Source: SAR324 cluster bacterium JCVI-SC AAA005
Lineage (GTDB): Bacteria > SAR324 > NAC60-12
Assembly: GCA_000224765.2 (NCBI GenBank)
Contig: AGAU01000056.1
Span: forward strand, 1-64,000
Reading direction: 5' to 3'
DNA length: 64,000 nt
A model generated the notes under the pieces. The model did no database searches, was not told the origin of the DNA, and saw only the letters and a list, made by a program, of their open reading frames with translations. Shown piece by piece: positions 56,665 through 64,000 of this stretch (positions are counted from its first letter, which is position 1; each line of letters begins with the position of its first letter). The translations under genes and the position numbers were made by a program.

Positions 56665-56709
56665 TCGAGTTAATTTCCAGTCTTTATAAAATATTCAGAG
56701 GCAAATGAA

Positions 56710-57756
56710 ATGAGAGGTGGGCTAGTCAAAGTGCTGATCGTGGATGATGCACCGATTGTAAGAAATGTCCTCACAAAAGAACTCAGTCGGGATTCACGTA
56801 TTGAAGTCGTTGGTGCTGCTGAGGATGCGTACCAAGCTAGAGATATGATCATTGAAAGAAATCCTGATGTGATCTCCCTTGATTTACTGATGCCAAGAAT
56901 GGATGGCTTGGAATTCATGGAGGTCTTGATGAAACATTGGCCCATGCCTATAATTGTGCTGAGTTCAATAGTAGATGACCACTGGGATCAAGCACTAAGA
57001 GCCTTGGAGTTGGGGGCTATTGAAGTGTTCGCAAAGCCAAACCCAGAGGATCCTGTTGCCTTCAAAGCGATGTTGGCCCGTTTGACAGATACTCTTGCTT
57101 GGGCTGCAAGGATTGATATGAATGAGGTGCTGAAGAAAAAAAAGATTCAGAGCAAACCGAGTCCTCTGAAATCACCTTCTTTAGCCAGAGCTGCTGACAA
57201 AATAATTGCAATTGGTGCTTCGACAGGTGGGGCCGAAGCACTGCGAAATATTATTCCACTGTTTCCACCGACTACCCCAGGTATATTGATTGTTCAGCAC
57301 ATGCCGGAGCACTTCACACATTCCTTTGCACAGCGACTCAATCAGATGTCACAGATTGAGGTTAAGGAGGCAGAAAATGGAGATGAAGTTTATCCAGGTC
57401 GGGCGCTGTTAGCTCCAGGGGATCATCACATGCGATTGAAAAACAAGAATGGAAAGTATGCAGTAGATATCGTCAAGGGGCCGTTAGTTTCACGTCACCG
57501 TCCCTCTGTGGATGTGATGATGCAGTCTGTGGCAGATACTGCTGGTGCTGAGGGGGTGGGTGTGATGTTGACAGGAATGGGGAACGATGGGGCCAAGGGT
57601 ATGCTGTCTATGAGAGAGCGAGGTGCTCGGACTATCGCACAAAGTGAGGAAACCTGCGTGGTGTTTGGCATGCCCCGGGAGGTGCTCAATAATGGCGGTG
57701 CAGAAACCGCTGTACCGCTTCCTGATATCGCCAGTAAGTTGATGAGTTTAGTCTAA
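56710..57756 (+). CDS. cheB: Chemoreceptor methylesterase/deamidase CheB
   Basis: The 348-residue protein has an N-terminal receiver (VLIVDDAPIVRNVL, phosphoacceptor Asp in ISLDLLMPRMDG, Lys in VFAKPNPED) and a C-terminal methylesterase. The esterase has the catalytic Ser in IGASTGGAEAL, His in VQHMPEHFT and Asp in TGMGNDGAKGM. It reverses CheR methylation when phosphorylated by CheA. The receiver is of ordinary type, unlike the three inserted receivers at the island's start. It ends 14 bp from a convergent kinase gene. Confidence 0.96.
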   Translation: MRGGLVKVLIVDDAPIVRNVLTKELSRDSRIEVVGAAEDAYQARDMIIERNPDVISLDLLMPRMDGLEFMEVLMKHWPMPIIVLSSIVDDHWDQALRALELGAIEVFAKPNPEDPVAFKAMLARLTDTLAWAARIDMNEVLKKKKIQSKPSPLKSPSLARAADKIIAIGASTGGAEALRNIIPLFPPTTPGILIVQHMPEHFTHSFAQRLNQMSQIEVKEAENGDEVYPGRALLAPGDHHMRLKNKNGKYAVDIVKGPLVSRHRPSVDVMMQSVADTAGAEGVGVMLTGMGNDGAKGMLSMRERGARTIAQSEETCVVFGMPREVLNNGGAETAVPLPDIASKLMSLV

Positions 57757-57770
57757 CTTGGTAGCATTCA

Positions 57771-60020
57771 CTATCCGATTGGTAGTTCAATAGTAAAGCC
57801 TGCGCCTCCGTCCTCTAGGTTCTTGAAGCGAACAAATCCGTTGTGGTCTGAAATCGTCTGATGAATGATTGTCAGCCCCAAGCCTGTACCATCCTTCTTG
57901 GTGGTCGCATACGGTTCGAACAATCGATTAATGATTTCTGGTTCGATTCCAGTGCCGTTATCTGATACTTCAATTCTCGCGATACGCGACTCCTCAGCGA
58001 CACTTGTCTTAATTTGAACAGTACCTTGTCTCAGCAGACGTGATAGCCTGCCTTTATTCTCCACAGCTGTTATTGCGTTGTCTACTAAGTTGACTACCAC
58101 GCGTTTCATTTGTTCTGCGTCAATTGACAACTTGGGCATGTCGTCGCAAAGATCAGCCACCAACTGAATACGAGTGGGAAGGTTCCCTTCATATAGATTC
58201 GCGACCTCTGATAGTACAACATGTAGATCCGTAGGTCGCAAGTGAGATTCTGGAATTCTGGCGAACTGTGAGAACTCGCTAACCATTCGTTTGAGCTGTT
58301 CCACCTCGTTGATGATTGTCTGAGTTGATTGCTGTAGAGGTTTGGGGTCATCAACTTTGTTTGCATACTTCCGTCGAATTCGCTCGGCAGAGAGTTGAAT
58401 TGGGGTCAAGGGATTCTTAATTTCATGGGCAATCCGCCGCGCAACTTCCCGCCATGCTTGGGAACGCTGTAGACGATGAATTTCCGTGATGTTGTTGTAG
58501 ACTGCAATCACTCCAATAGGTTCATTATCTCGATTTTGAAGTTTAAGCAGAGTCACCGCAACCTGGATAGGCTGTTGTTGGTGGGCCAAAGTTAAATGGC
58601 GATATACACTCTCAGCCTGGTGCGCTTGTAATTGTTCCCACATTTCGACAAATGCCTTTAGTGCGTCCTCTGAAAGCACTTCATCAATCCGATTATTTTC
58701 ACCACCCTTGTCTACTCGCCAGGGTAAAAGTTGGTGAGCAGCTCGATTCACACGACGGATCCTGCCCTCAGGATCCAGCAGGACTACGCCAGTACTGATA
58801 TTCTCCAAGACTAATTCCAAGAGTTGGTGCTGTTCTTCCAAAGCTTGATGGCTTTGTTGAAGGTGATCAGTTGTACGCTCCAAAGCGATCTGATTAATTT
58901 CCAGATCTTGACTCATCGAATTGAAGGCTCGAACCAGTAAACCAAAGTCTTTGTCCAGGGTAGACTTGGGCTTGACCTGATACCCCAATTCACCATCAGC
59001 GACTCTTTGAGTAGCTTGGGCTAGATCCTCAATTGGCTGAACAAATCCACGTGCAAAATAAAAGGCTAGCCACGTTGCAACAAAGACAATGCAGAGCGTC
59101 ATCAGCAGAAAGATCACCAGATAATAACGACGCAGCAAGTCTTCGGATTCACTAAAAAACCTAGAATTTCGCTCTTGTTCGATGATGCCGTTGATTGCCT
59201 GACTAATAGGTTGAGATGCAGGATGGAAGAGTTCCAACAAAAATTCCTGACCTTGTGGGGCTGTTAGCTTGTGCATAGAGCGATAGAGAAACCGATCTTG
59301 TTGCTCTTCGACAAGCCATGACTCCTCTTGTTGGAGAACTTGGTACCACTCAGCTGTACTTGGTGCTTTCCAAGTATGCCTTGCTTCTTCCGTACGAAGC
59401 TTTTGATGGATAATTTCTCGCTGAGGATTATAGACCGTGAGTCCATCACCCAAAGATCTTCCCAGTCGTTCATCCAGCTCTTCTAGATTGGTGAAGAGAT
59501 CAGGGTTCTGCTGAAGGGTATGCCGGAGAACCCAGCTTTCCAATGCTAGCGTCTCTTTCAAGTCACGATGATAAATTTCGGAGACCTGGCGTGCGTTATC
59601 AACTACTGACTCATGCTGTCCGGTCAACCAGGATTCCAGTGTAGTGGAGATGAAACTACTGGCAAAGAGATGGAAAGCCATCGCGGGCAAGGATAGAAGC
59701 GTGAATGCTGCAATTAACTTAGTCTTCAGAGTAACACCTAGTACCTGCTTGTGCCGCTCAACGACAAGCTTCAGCAGGTTTTTCGCGATCATGTAGAAGA
59801 CAACCGCCAACAAGACGATGTTGATGTTGATTGCTACAAAGAGAATCAGGCGGGAATTTACGCTACCAGTGTCAGGCAGTCCTTGACGAGTATTGAAGTA
59901 GATAAGGAAAACAATCAGTAGCAGGAGGATGGCGGTGGCCAACAACCTGTGGCGGATGCGAGGGTCGGCCTCGAGAAGTGTACTGAGGCCCGCCCGCGCT
60001 TCGGCGAGGCGGAGACGCAT
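57771..60020 (-). CDS. NtrY-like membrane histidine kinase
   Basis: The 749-residue kinase has the NtrY layout. Three N-terminal membrane helices (about 28-42, 56-80, 107-127) are followed by a periplasmic domain, a fourth helix near 300-325, and HAMP (RGFVQPIEDLAQATQRVADG). A PAS domain (LVLENISTGVVLLDPEGRI) leads to a HisKA with ARRIAHEIKNPLTPIQLSAERI and a HATPase with NLVDNAITAV, VSDNGTGIEP and GTGLGLTI. NtrY proteins sense nitrogen or redox state through NtrX, but no response regulator follows here, so it is an orphan in this window. It is last in the phaR-gatB-ccmCDE string, 6 bp after ccmE. Confidence 0.87.
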   Translation of the reverse strand: MRLRLAEARAGLSTLLEADPRIRHRLLATAILLLLIVFLIYFNTRQGLPDTGSVNSRLILFVAININIVLLAVVFYMIAKNLLKLVVERHKQVLGVTLKTKLIAAFTLLSLPAMAFHLFASSFISTTLESWLTGQHESVVDNARQVSEIYHRDLKETLALESWVLRHTLQQNPDLFTNLEELDERLGRSLGDGLTVYNPQREIIHQKLRTEEARHTWKAPSTAEWYQVLQQEESWLVEEQQDRFLYRSMHKLTAPQGQEFLLELFHPASQPISQAINGIIEQERNSRFFSESEDLLRRYYLVIFLLMTLCIVFVATWLAFYFARGFVQPIEDLAQATQRVADGELGYQVKPKSTLDKDFGLLVRAFNSMSQDLEINQIALERTTDHLQQSHQALEEQHQLLELVLENISTGVVLLDPEGRIRRVNRAAHQLLPWRVDKGGENNRIDEVLSEDALKAFVEMWEQLQAHQAESVYRHLTLAHQQQPIQVAVTLLKLQNRDNEPIGVIAVYNNITEIHRLQRSQAWREVARRIAHEIKNPLTPIQLSAERIRRKYANKVDDPKPLQQSTQTIINEVEQLKRMVSEFSQFARIPESHLRPTDLHVVLSEVANLYEGNLPTRIQLVADLCDDMPKLSIDAEQMKRVVVNLVDNAITAVENKGRLSRLLRQGTVQIKTSVAEESRIARIEVSDNGTGIEPEIINRLFEPYATTKKDGTGLGLTIIHQTISDHNGFVRFKNLEDGGAGFTIELPIG

Positions 60021-60026
60021 GGTGAC

Positions 60027-60461
60027 TTATTGAATGACGGACTTATGGTAATCTACCTTGGAGGCAACTTGGTTGTGGTCTACTTTGTATTCCTCACTGT
60101 GTTTGACGAGCAATTGTTGTGCTTCAAAGACGCCGTTCTCCATCCGACCTTCGACGACCACTCCTTGGCCTTCTTTGAACATATCCGGTTTGACGCCCTC
60201 ATATATCACTGGGATGGAGCGTATGGAGTCTTCTGTGATATGAAATGCCAGTCGAATGCTACGTGCATCCCATTCGACAGTACCTGGTTGAACAAGTGCC
60301 CCGATTCGAATGGTTTTCTCTTGAAAATCAGTTGGCGCCGCCAGAACTTCCTGGGGGGTGTAGAAGTAGACAGTCATCTCTTGTAGCCCCTGCACAGATA
60401 GGGCCGCTAAAACACCAAAGATAACAGCACCTCCGATTACGAACTTGTGACGAGTCTTCAT
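60027..60461 (-). CDS. ccmE: Cytochrome c maturation heme chaperone CcmE
   Basis: The 144-residue protein has one N-terminal membrane anchor (FVIGGAVIFGVLAAL) and an OB-fold periplasmic domain with EKTIRIGALVQPGTVEW and VIYEGVKPDMFKEGQGVVVEG. The heme-attaching histidine is His121 in HSEEY (H-x-x-x-Y type with Tyr125). It carries heme from CcmC to the ligation complex. Its ATG overlaps the ccmD stop (ATGA). The later ccm genes are not in the window. Confidence 0.95.
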   Translation of the reverse strand: MKTRHKFVIGGAVIFGVLAALSVQGLQEMTVYFYTPQEVLAAPTDFQEKTIRIGALVQPGTVEWDARSIRLAFHITEDSIRSIPVIYEGVKPDMFKEGQGVVVEGRMENGVFEAQQLLVKHSEEYKVDHNQVASKVDYHKSVIQ

Positions 60462-60601
60462 TTTTGTCGTTGGGTTTCCTTAAGATTTTTCAAAGATTGT
60501 TGAAACACTTTTCTTTTTTTTTTGATCCAAGGGATGTAAATCATGAAAGCCAAAAGCCAAAAGCCATAGCTGATTAGCACATATTCCAGATTCATGGGCA
60601 T
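60458..60601 (-). CDS. ccmD: Heme exporter small subunit CcmD
   Basis: A 47-codon frame lies between ccmC and ccmE. It starts [19 protein letters not shown], continues with a short hydrophobic helix (FMIYIPWI) and a basic tail (KKKRKVFQQSLKNLKETQRQK). One membrane helix followed by a lysine-rich cytoplasmic tail is the CcmD pattern. It overlaps the ccmC stop by 1 bp and the ccmE start by 4 bp. The second ATG (60595) may be the true start. CcmD helps release heme-loaded CcmE from CcmC. Its shortness makes it easy to miss. Confidence 0.88.
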   Translation of the reverse strand: MPMNLEYVLISYGFWLLAFMIYIPWIKKKRKVFQQSLKNLKETQRQK

Positions 60602-61299
60602 CAGATGACCCCCTGGGCAAGTTCCTCATGAAGCTGGTCCTGATTTTCTTCCATTTGCCATCGCAACAGCAGCAAGTATCCATAAAAAAGAAGCATGGCA
60701 AACATGCTTGCCAATAAAGGGTAAAGTAATTCTGTAGGCATAGCCGGTTTAGCGGCCCCTTCTTGCACTTTAAAGAGTGTAGAGGGCTGATGCAAGGTTC
60801 GCCACCACTCTACGGATTTATGTACAATTGGGATATCAAGAAAGCCAACAATACCCAGCACTGATGCGAATCGAGCCTCTTTCTCACGATCTTGAACAGA
60901 AAGTCTCAGAAGAAAGTAGCCGAGGAAAATAAGAAATAAAAGCAAGGTGGTGGTAAGGCGGGCATCCCAAACCCAATAGGTTCCCCAGGTGGGACGGCCC
61001 CAAATTGCTCCAGAAAATAGAACCATTGCGCAGAAAATCAGACCGATTTCAGCGGATACCTTGGCGATCCGATCGAAGACAAGAAGACGTTTCCACAAAT
61101 AGGCTATTCCGAGGGCAAAAGTCACAAAGAAGGCTAGATAGGTAACAATGACAGAGGGCACATGAATGTACATGATTTTTTGGACAAAACCCTGTTCAGT
61201 CTCTGTGGGAGTGAAGACAAATACCCAAAGACCACATGCAAACAGTGTTAGTGGTGCGATGATTTCCAGTCGGGCTGTCCAACGAGCGGCACTATCCAT
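60601..61299 (-). CDS. ccmC: Heme exporter permease CcmC
   Basis: The 232-residue protein has six membrane helices and the tryptophan-rich heme-handling loop [17 protein letters not shown]. It has the conserved periplasmic histidines in YIHVPSV and [15 protein letters not shown]. CcmC transfers heme to CcmE in the periplasm. The start overlaps the gatB end by 8 bp, and ccmD begins at its stop. Confidence 0.95.
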   Translation of the reverse strand: MDSAARWTARLEIIAPLTLFACGLWVFVFTPTETEQGFVQKIMYIHVPSVIVTYLAFFVTFALGIAYLWKRLLVFDRIAKVSAEIGLIFCAMVLFSGAIWGRPTWGTYWVWDARLTTTLLLFLIFLGYFLLRLSVQDREKEARFASVLGIVGFLDIPIVHKSVEWWRTLHQPSTLFKVQEGAAKPAMPTELLYPLLASMFAMLLFYGYLLLLRWQMEENQDQLHEELAQGVI

Positions 61300-62722
61300 T
61301 CAGTAGTTTCTCTAGAAGCTGATTCACAATCTGTGGGTTTGCTTGTCCCCTTGTTTCCTTCATCACCTGACCAACAAAAAATCCCTTGATTTGGGTTTTG
61401 CCTGTTCGGTATTGTTTCACCTGCTTTGGATTGTTTGCTAACAGTGTCTCCAGCAAACGTCGTAGTGCACCCTCGTCAGAAACTTGTTTTAATCCGCGGG
61501 CTTCAATAATTGTAGCTGGATCTTCACCAGACTGAACCATTTCTTCGAAAACAGTCTTAGCAATCTTTCCACTAATCGAACCTTCATGCAAAAAGTTAAT
61601 TAGACTAGCGAGGCTGTTGGCAGGAATGCCAACATTTCGGATATCCACCTTATTTTCATTCATTAGCCGCATCAGTTCACCACTGATCCAGTTACAAACC
61701 AATTTGGGATCAGCATTGGTAGCAACTACTTCCTCAAAGTATTCTGCAACCTCTTTATCTGCGACTAGCACTTCAGCATCGTAGGTACTCAGTCCAAATA
61801 ACTCCATGAAGCGCCGTTTTTTAACGTCTGGCAATTCTGGGAGTTGATCGCGAATCTGCTCAACAAAACCTGAGGAGATTTTGACAACAGGCAAATCAGG
61901 GTCTGGGAAATAGCGGTAGTCGTGTGCCTCTTCCTTGGATCGCATACTGTAGGTGTTCTTTTTCACTGAATCCCACAACCTCGTTTCTTGGAGGATTCGC
62001 TTGCCGTCTAGAATATCTTCTGTTTGGCGGGCAATTTCGTAAGTGATGGCTTGCTGAACGAAGCGAAAGGAGTTGAGATTTTTGGTTTCTGTGCGAGTCC
62101 CAAATTTTTCTTGCCCCATAGGACGTAGAGAAACATTGGCATCACAGCGAAAATGACCCTTTTCCATATCTCCTTCACTGATTCCAAGATAAGTAACGAT
62201 GGAGTGCATCTTCTCCATGTAAGCTTTGGCTTCTTCTGGGGTGCGGAGGTCGGGTTCACTCACAATTTCAAGAAGGGGAACTCCAGCCCGGTTCAGATCA
62301 ACAAAACTTGAGTCGCCATGCTCTTCGTGAATCAGTTTGCCAGCATCTTCTTCCATGTGAATACGTGTGATACGGATCCTCTTGGTTTGCCCCTCCAATT
62401 CAATGTCAAGCCAGCCATTTTCACAGATGGGTCGGTCAAATTGAGAGATCTGATAGGCTTTTGGTAAGTCAGGATAGAAGTAGTTTTTTCGAGAAAATTG
62501 TGAATCCAAACGAATGGTGCAGTTTGTTGCCAAGCCTAATCGAATGGCAAATTCCACAACGCGACGGTTCAAAACTGGCAGTGCCCCAGGTAATCCAAGA
62601 CACACGGGGCAGGTGCTTTCATTGGGGGGGTTGCCGAATTGGGTTGAGCAGGAACAAAATATTTTGGATTGTGTAGCAAGTTGGGCATGAATTTCCAGCC
62701 CAATTACAGATTCAAATTGCAT
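61292..62722 (-). CDS. gatB: Aspartyl/glutamyl-tRNA amidotransferase subunit B
   Basis: The 476-residue protein begins [21 protein letters not shown] with the zinc cysteines (CSCS and CPVCLGLPG), then [31 protein letters not shown] and [10 protein letters not shown], and a C-terminal YqeY-like tail. It activates misacylated Glu-tRNA-Gln or Asp-tRNA-Asn for transamidation, implying that the organism lacks GlnRS or AsnRS. GatA and GatC must be elsewhere. Confidence 0.97.
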   Translation of the reverse strand: MQFESVIGLEIHAQLATQSKIFCSCSTQFGNPPNESTCPVCLGLPGALPVLNRRVVEFAIRLGLATNCTIRLDSQFSRKNYFYPDLPKAYQISQFDRPICENGWLDIELEGQTKRIRITRIHMEEDAGKLIHEEHGDSSFVDLNRAGVPLLEIVSEPDLRTPEEAKAYMEKMHSIVTYLGISEGDMEKGHFRCDANVSLRPMGQEKFGTRTETKNLNSFRFVQQAITYEIARQTEDILDGKRILQETRLWDSVKKNTYSMRSKEEAHDYRYFPDPDLPVVKISSGFVEQIRDQLPELPDVKKRRFMELFGLSTYDAEVLVADKEVAEYFEEVVATNADPKLVCNWISGELMRLMNENKVDIRNVGIPANSLASLINFLHEGSISGKIAKTVFEEMVQSGEDPATIIEARGLKQVSDEGALRRLLETLLANNPKQVKQYRTGKTQIKGFFVGQVMKETRGQANPQIVNQLLEKLLNG

Positions 62723-62764
62723 GTTGGTGTGGAGAAAGTATGGCGTGTGAGCGTGAAACGGTCC

Positions 62765-63307
62765 TCAGTCCTTGAGTTCCTCTAATCTTGCTTGAAGTTC
62801 ACGTACCTGGGCCTGTATACGCTGTCGTTCTTGTTCTTTATTTGTAGTAAGATTTGACGATCTTATTCTACTTTGTGCTTCAGGTTTGGAATCAAGAAAT
62901 GGATTGAAGAAGGGCATCTTCATTTCACCACCCATCAACCAGGGGTTAGTGAAATTTGAGATTTGTCGTTGCATCGCATCGCGTGTGTCCAAGTAGGAAT
63001 CTAACATTTTTGGCACAAAGTCTGTGAAAAATTCACCAAGGATTCCTTCACGATTACGAATGACTTGGTGCAGAAAAGACGAAGAGAACAGATAGATTCC
63101 ATCGCGTTCCATAACGATTTGGGTCAAAATCGCCTGAGTGATATCTTCTTTTGTTTTGGAATCCACCACTTGTACATCGAAGCCTTGTTGAATCAACTCT
63201 CCCAACTCTTCAATGGTCAAGTAGCGACTATGTGCCGTGTCGTAGAGCCGCCGATTCGAATACTTTTTAATGGTAATCACTATGTTGTACGAAGCTTTCC
63301 TCCCCAT
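62765..63307 (-). CDS. phaR: Polyhydroxyalkanoate synthesis regulator (PhaR-type)
   Basis: The 180-residue protein has the PhaR DNA-binding domain, IKKYSNRRLYDTAHSRYLTIEEL and VVDSKTKEDITQAILTQIV, followed by the PHB-binding region FLHQVIRNREGILGEFF. The C-terminal tail has a coiled coil (QERQRIQAQVRELQARLEEL). PhaR proteins repress phasin genes and are released by binding polyester granules. No pha synthesis genes are in the window. It is the first gene of the minus-strand string toward ccmE and is divergent from dus. Confidence 0.88.
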   Translation of the reverse strand: MGRKASYNIVITIKKYSNRRLYDTAHSRYLTIEELGELIQQGFDVQVVDSKTKEDITQAILTQIVMERDGIYLFSSSFLHQVIRNREGILGEFFTDFVPKMLDSYLDTRDAMQRQISNFTNPWLMGGEMKMPFFNPFLDSKPEAQSRIRSSNLTTNKEQERQRIQAQVRELQARLEELKD

Positions 63308-63458
63308 GCTTCTCCAAAAATTCTTTGTTGAAACAGATACCTAAATCTAGAGCAGGACGCCTACAGGCTCAAGTTAATTTCAGAATAAGAATCATCTCTC
63401 CATATTTTTGAAATATTCAGGTACATTTTCAATATTTACATCATTTACAATATCCTCA

Positions 63459-64000
63459 ATGACTTGGAAAGATCTCCCTCGCCCTCTCGTCTGTTTGGCT
63501 CCAATGGATGGGATCACAAACACAGCTTATCGTCGAATAGTTCGTAGCTTGAGCAAGCGCACTCTTCTTTTCAGTGAGTTCACAAGTGTAGATGGCTTGC
63601 TACGAAGTGAGCGACTCAGAGAAAGGATGGACTATCATCCATGTGAGCATCCATTCTTCATGCAGTTATTTGGAAACGATCCTCGAGCTTTTGCGGAAGT
63701 CTCCAAAATGGTCGAAGATCGTGGAATTCTGGGGGTTGATATAAATATGGGGTGTCCTTCCAAAAAAATTGTGAATTCTCAACACGGTAGCGCTCTGATG
63801 AAAGATGTTGATGGCGCTTGCAGAATCATTGAATCGATTCGTAGTTCCTGCAATCTTGAAGTTTCAGTGAAGACAAGGCTGGGTTGGGAAAATGCTGACA
63901 ACTTGATTCCCTTTGCAAAATCTTTGGAAAGTGCCGGCACTTCTCTGGTAACGATTCACGGACGAACTTACCGACAGGCGTTCAAGGGAAACGCGAATTG
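63459..64000 (+). CDS. tRNA-dihydrouridine synthase (5' part only)
   Basis: The frame starts at ATG 63459 and runs off the right edge, giving 180 residues. It has the FMN-binding APMDGITNTAYR, the catalytic-cysteine segment GVDINMGCPSKKIVN, GSALMKD and VKTRLGW, then VTIHGRTYRQ with a conserved His. It reduces uridines in the tRNA D-loop. Which Dus subfamily (A, B or C) it belongs to cannot be decided without the C-terminus. Confidence 0.93.
   Translation, partial: MTWKDLPRPLVCLAPMDGITNTAYRRIVRSLSKRTLLFSEFTSVDGLLRSERLRERMDYHPCEHPFFMQLFGNDPRAFAEVSKMVEDRGILGVDINMGCPSKKIVNSQHGSALMKDVDGACRIIESIRSSCNLEVSVKTRLGWENADNLIPFAKSLESAGTSLVTIHGRTYRQAFKGNAN

Overview
This 64 kb window is a gene-dense chromosomal segment of a Gram-negative bacterium. 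The evidence is lipoproteins with lipoboxes, a system I cytochrome c maturation set (ccmC-ccmD-ccmE), an MsbA-related exporter, a DegP/HtrA periplasmic protease, SecA with a zinc tail, FtsA/FtsZ and a PhaR-type polyester regulator. It has no rRNA, CRISPR array, insertion sequence or phage gene that I can see. The mix (urea transporter plus urease, archaeal/eukaryal-type ProS, PPi-PFK-like phosphofructokinase, bacterial Cdc48-like AAA+ protein, very long FtsZ, chemosensory genes) would fit a marine proteobacterium-related lineage such as SAR324. That is a guess from gene content, not a demonstrated affiliation.

Layout. 1-2.4 kb: end of an unknown gene, a tRNA-Gly/initiator tRNA-Met pair with a good sigma70-like promoter, and an ABC exporter. 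2.7-4.9 kb: a small lipoprotein divergent from a double-AAA ATPase. 4.9-15.8 kb (minus strand): complete urea uptake and hydrolysis block in the order urtABCDE-ureABCEFGD, with a strong hairpin between urtA and urtB. 16.4-19.4 kb: a soluble PAS histidine kinase and an NtrC-family sigma54 activator, closed by a terminator. 19.5-21.4 kb: a gene graveyard with a clearly decayed SLC13/DASS anion permease and a second unidentified remnant.

21.5-34.5 kb (plus strand): proS, degP, a PRPP-synthetase-like gene, trkA, a lipoprotein, ftsA, ftsZ, then two FHA-related membrane proteins, a low-molecular-weight tyrosine phosphatase and a fructosamine-kinase-family protein. 34.5-45.1 kb: glycogen synthesis (glgC-glgA) divergent from a phosphofructokinase, a DHH phosphoesterase, aroC, bolA, secA and panC.

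45.4-57.8 kb (plus strand): a compact signalling island. It has three paralogous receiver proteins with an unusual internal insertion (the third fused to a class III nucleotide cyclase), a membrane histidine kinase with an atypical LHN phosphoacceptor motif, CheA, CheW, a receptor with almost no sensory domain, a second receptor with a predicted c-type heme sensor that is broken by a frameshift and a stop codon, CheR and CheB. This is the best candidate for an undescribed system: a chemosensory array apparently coupled to cyclic-nucleotide output and once to a heme sensor. 57.8-63.3 kb (minus strand): phaR, gatB, ccmC, ccmD (a 47-codon gene that is easy to miss), ccmE and an NtrY-like kinase. 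The window ends inside a dihydrouridine synthase gene.
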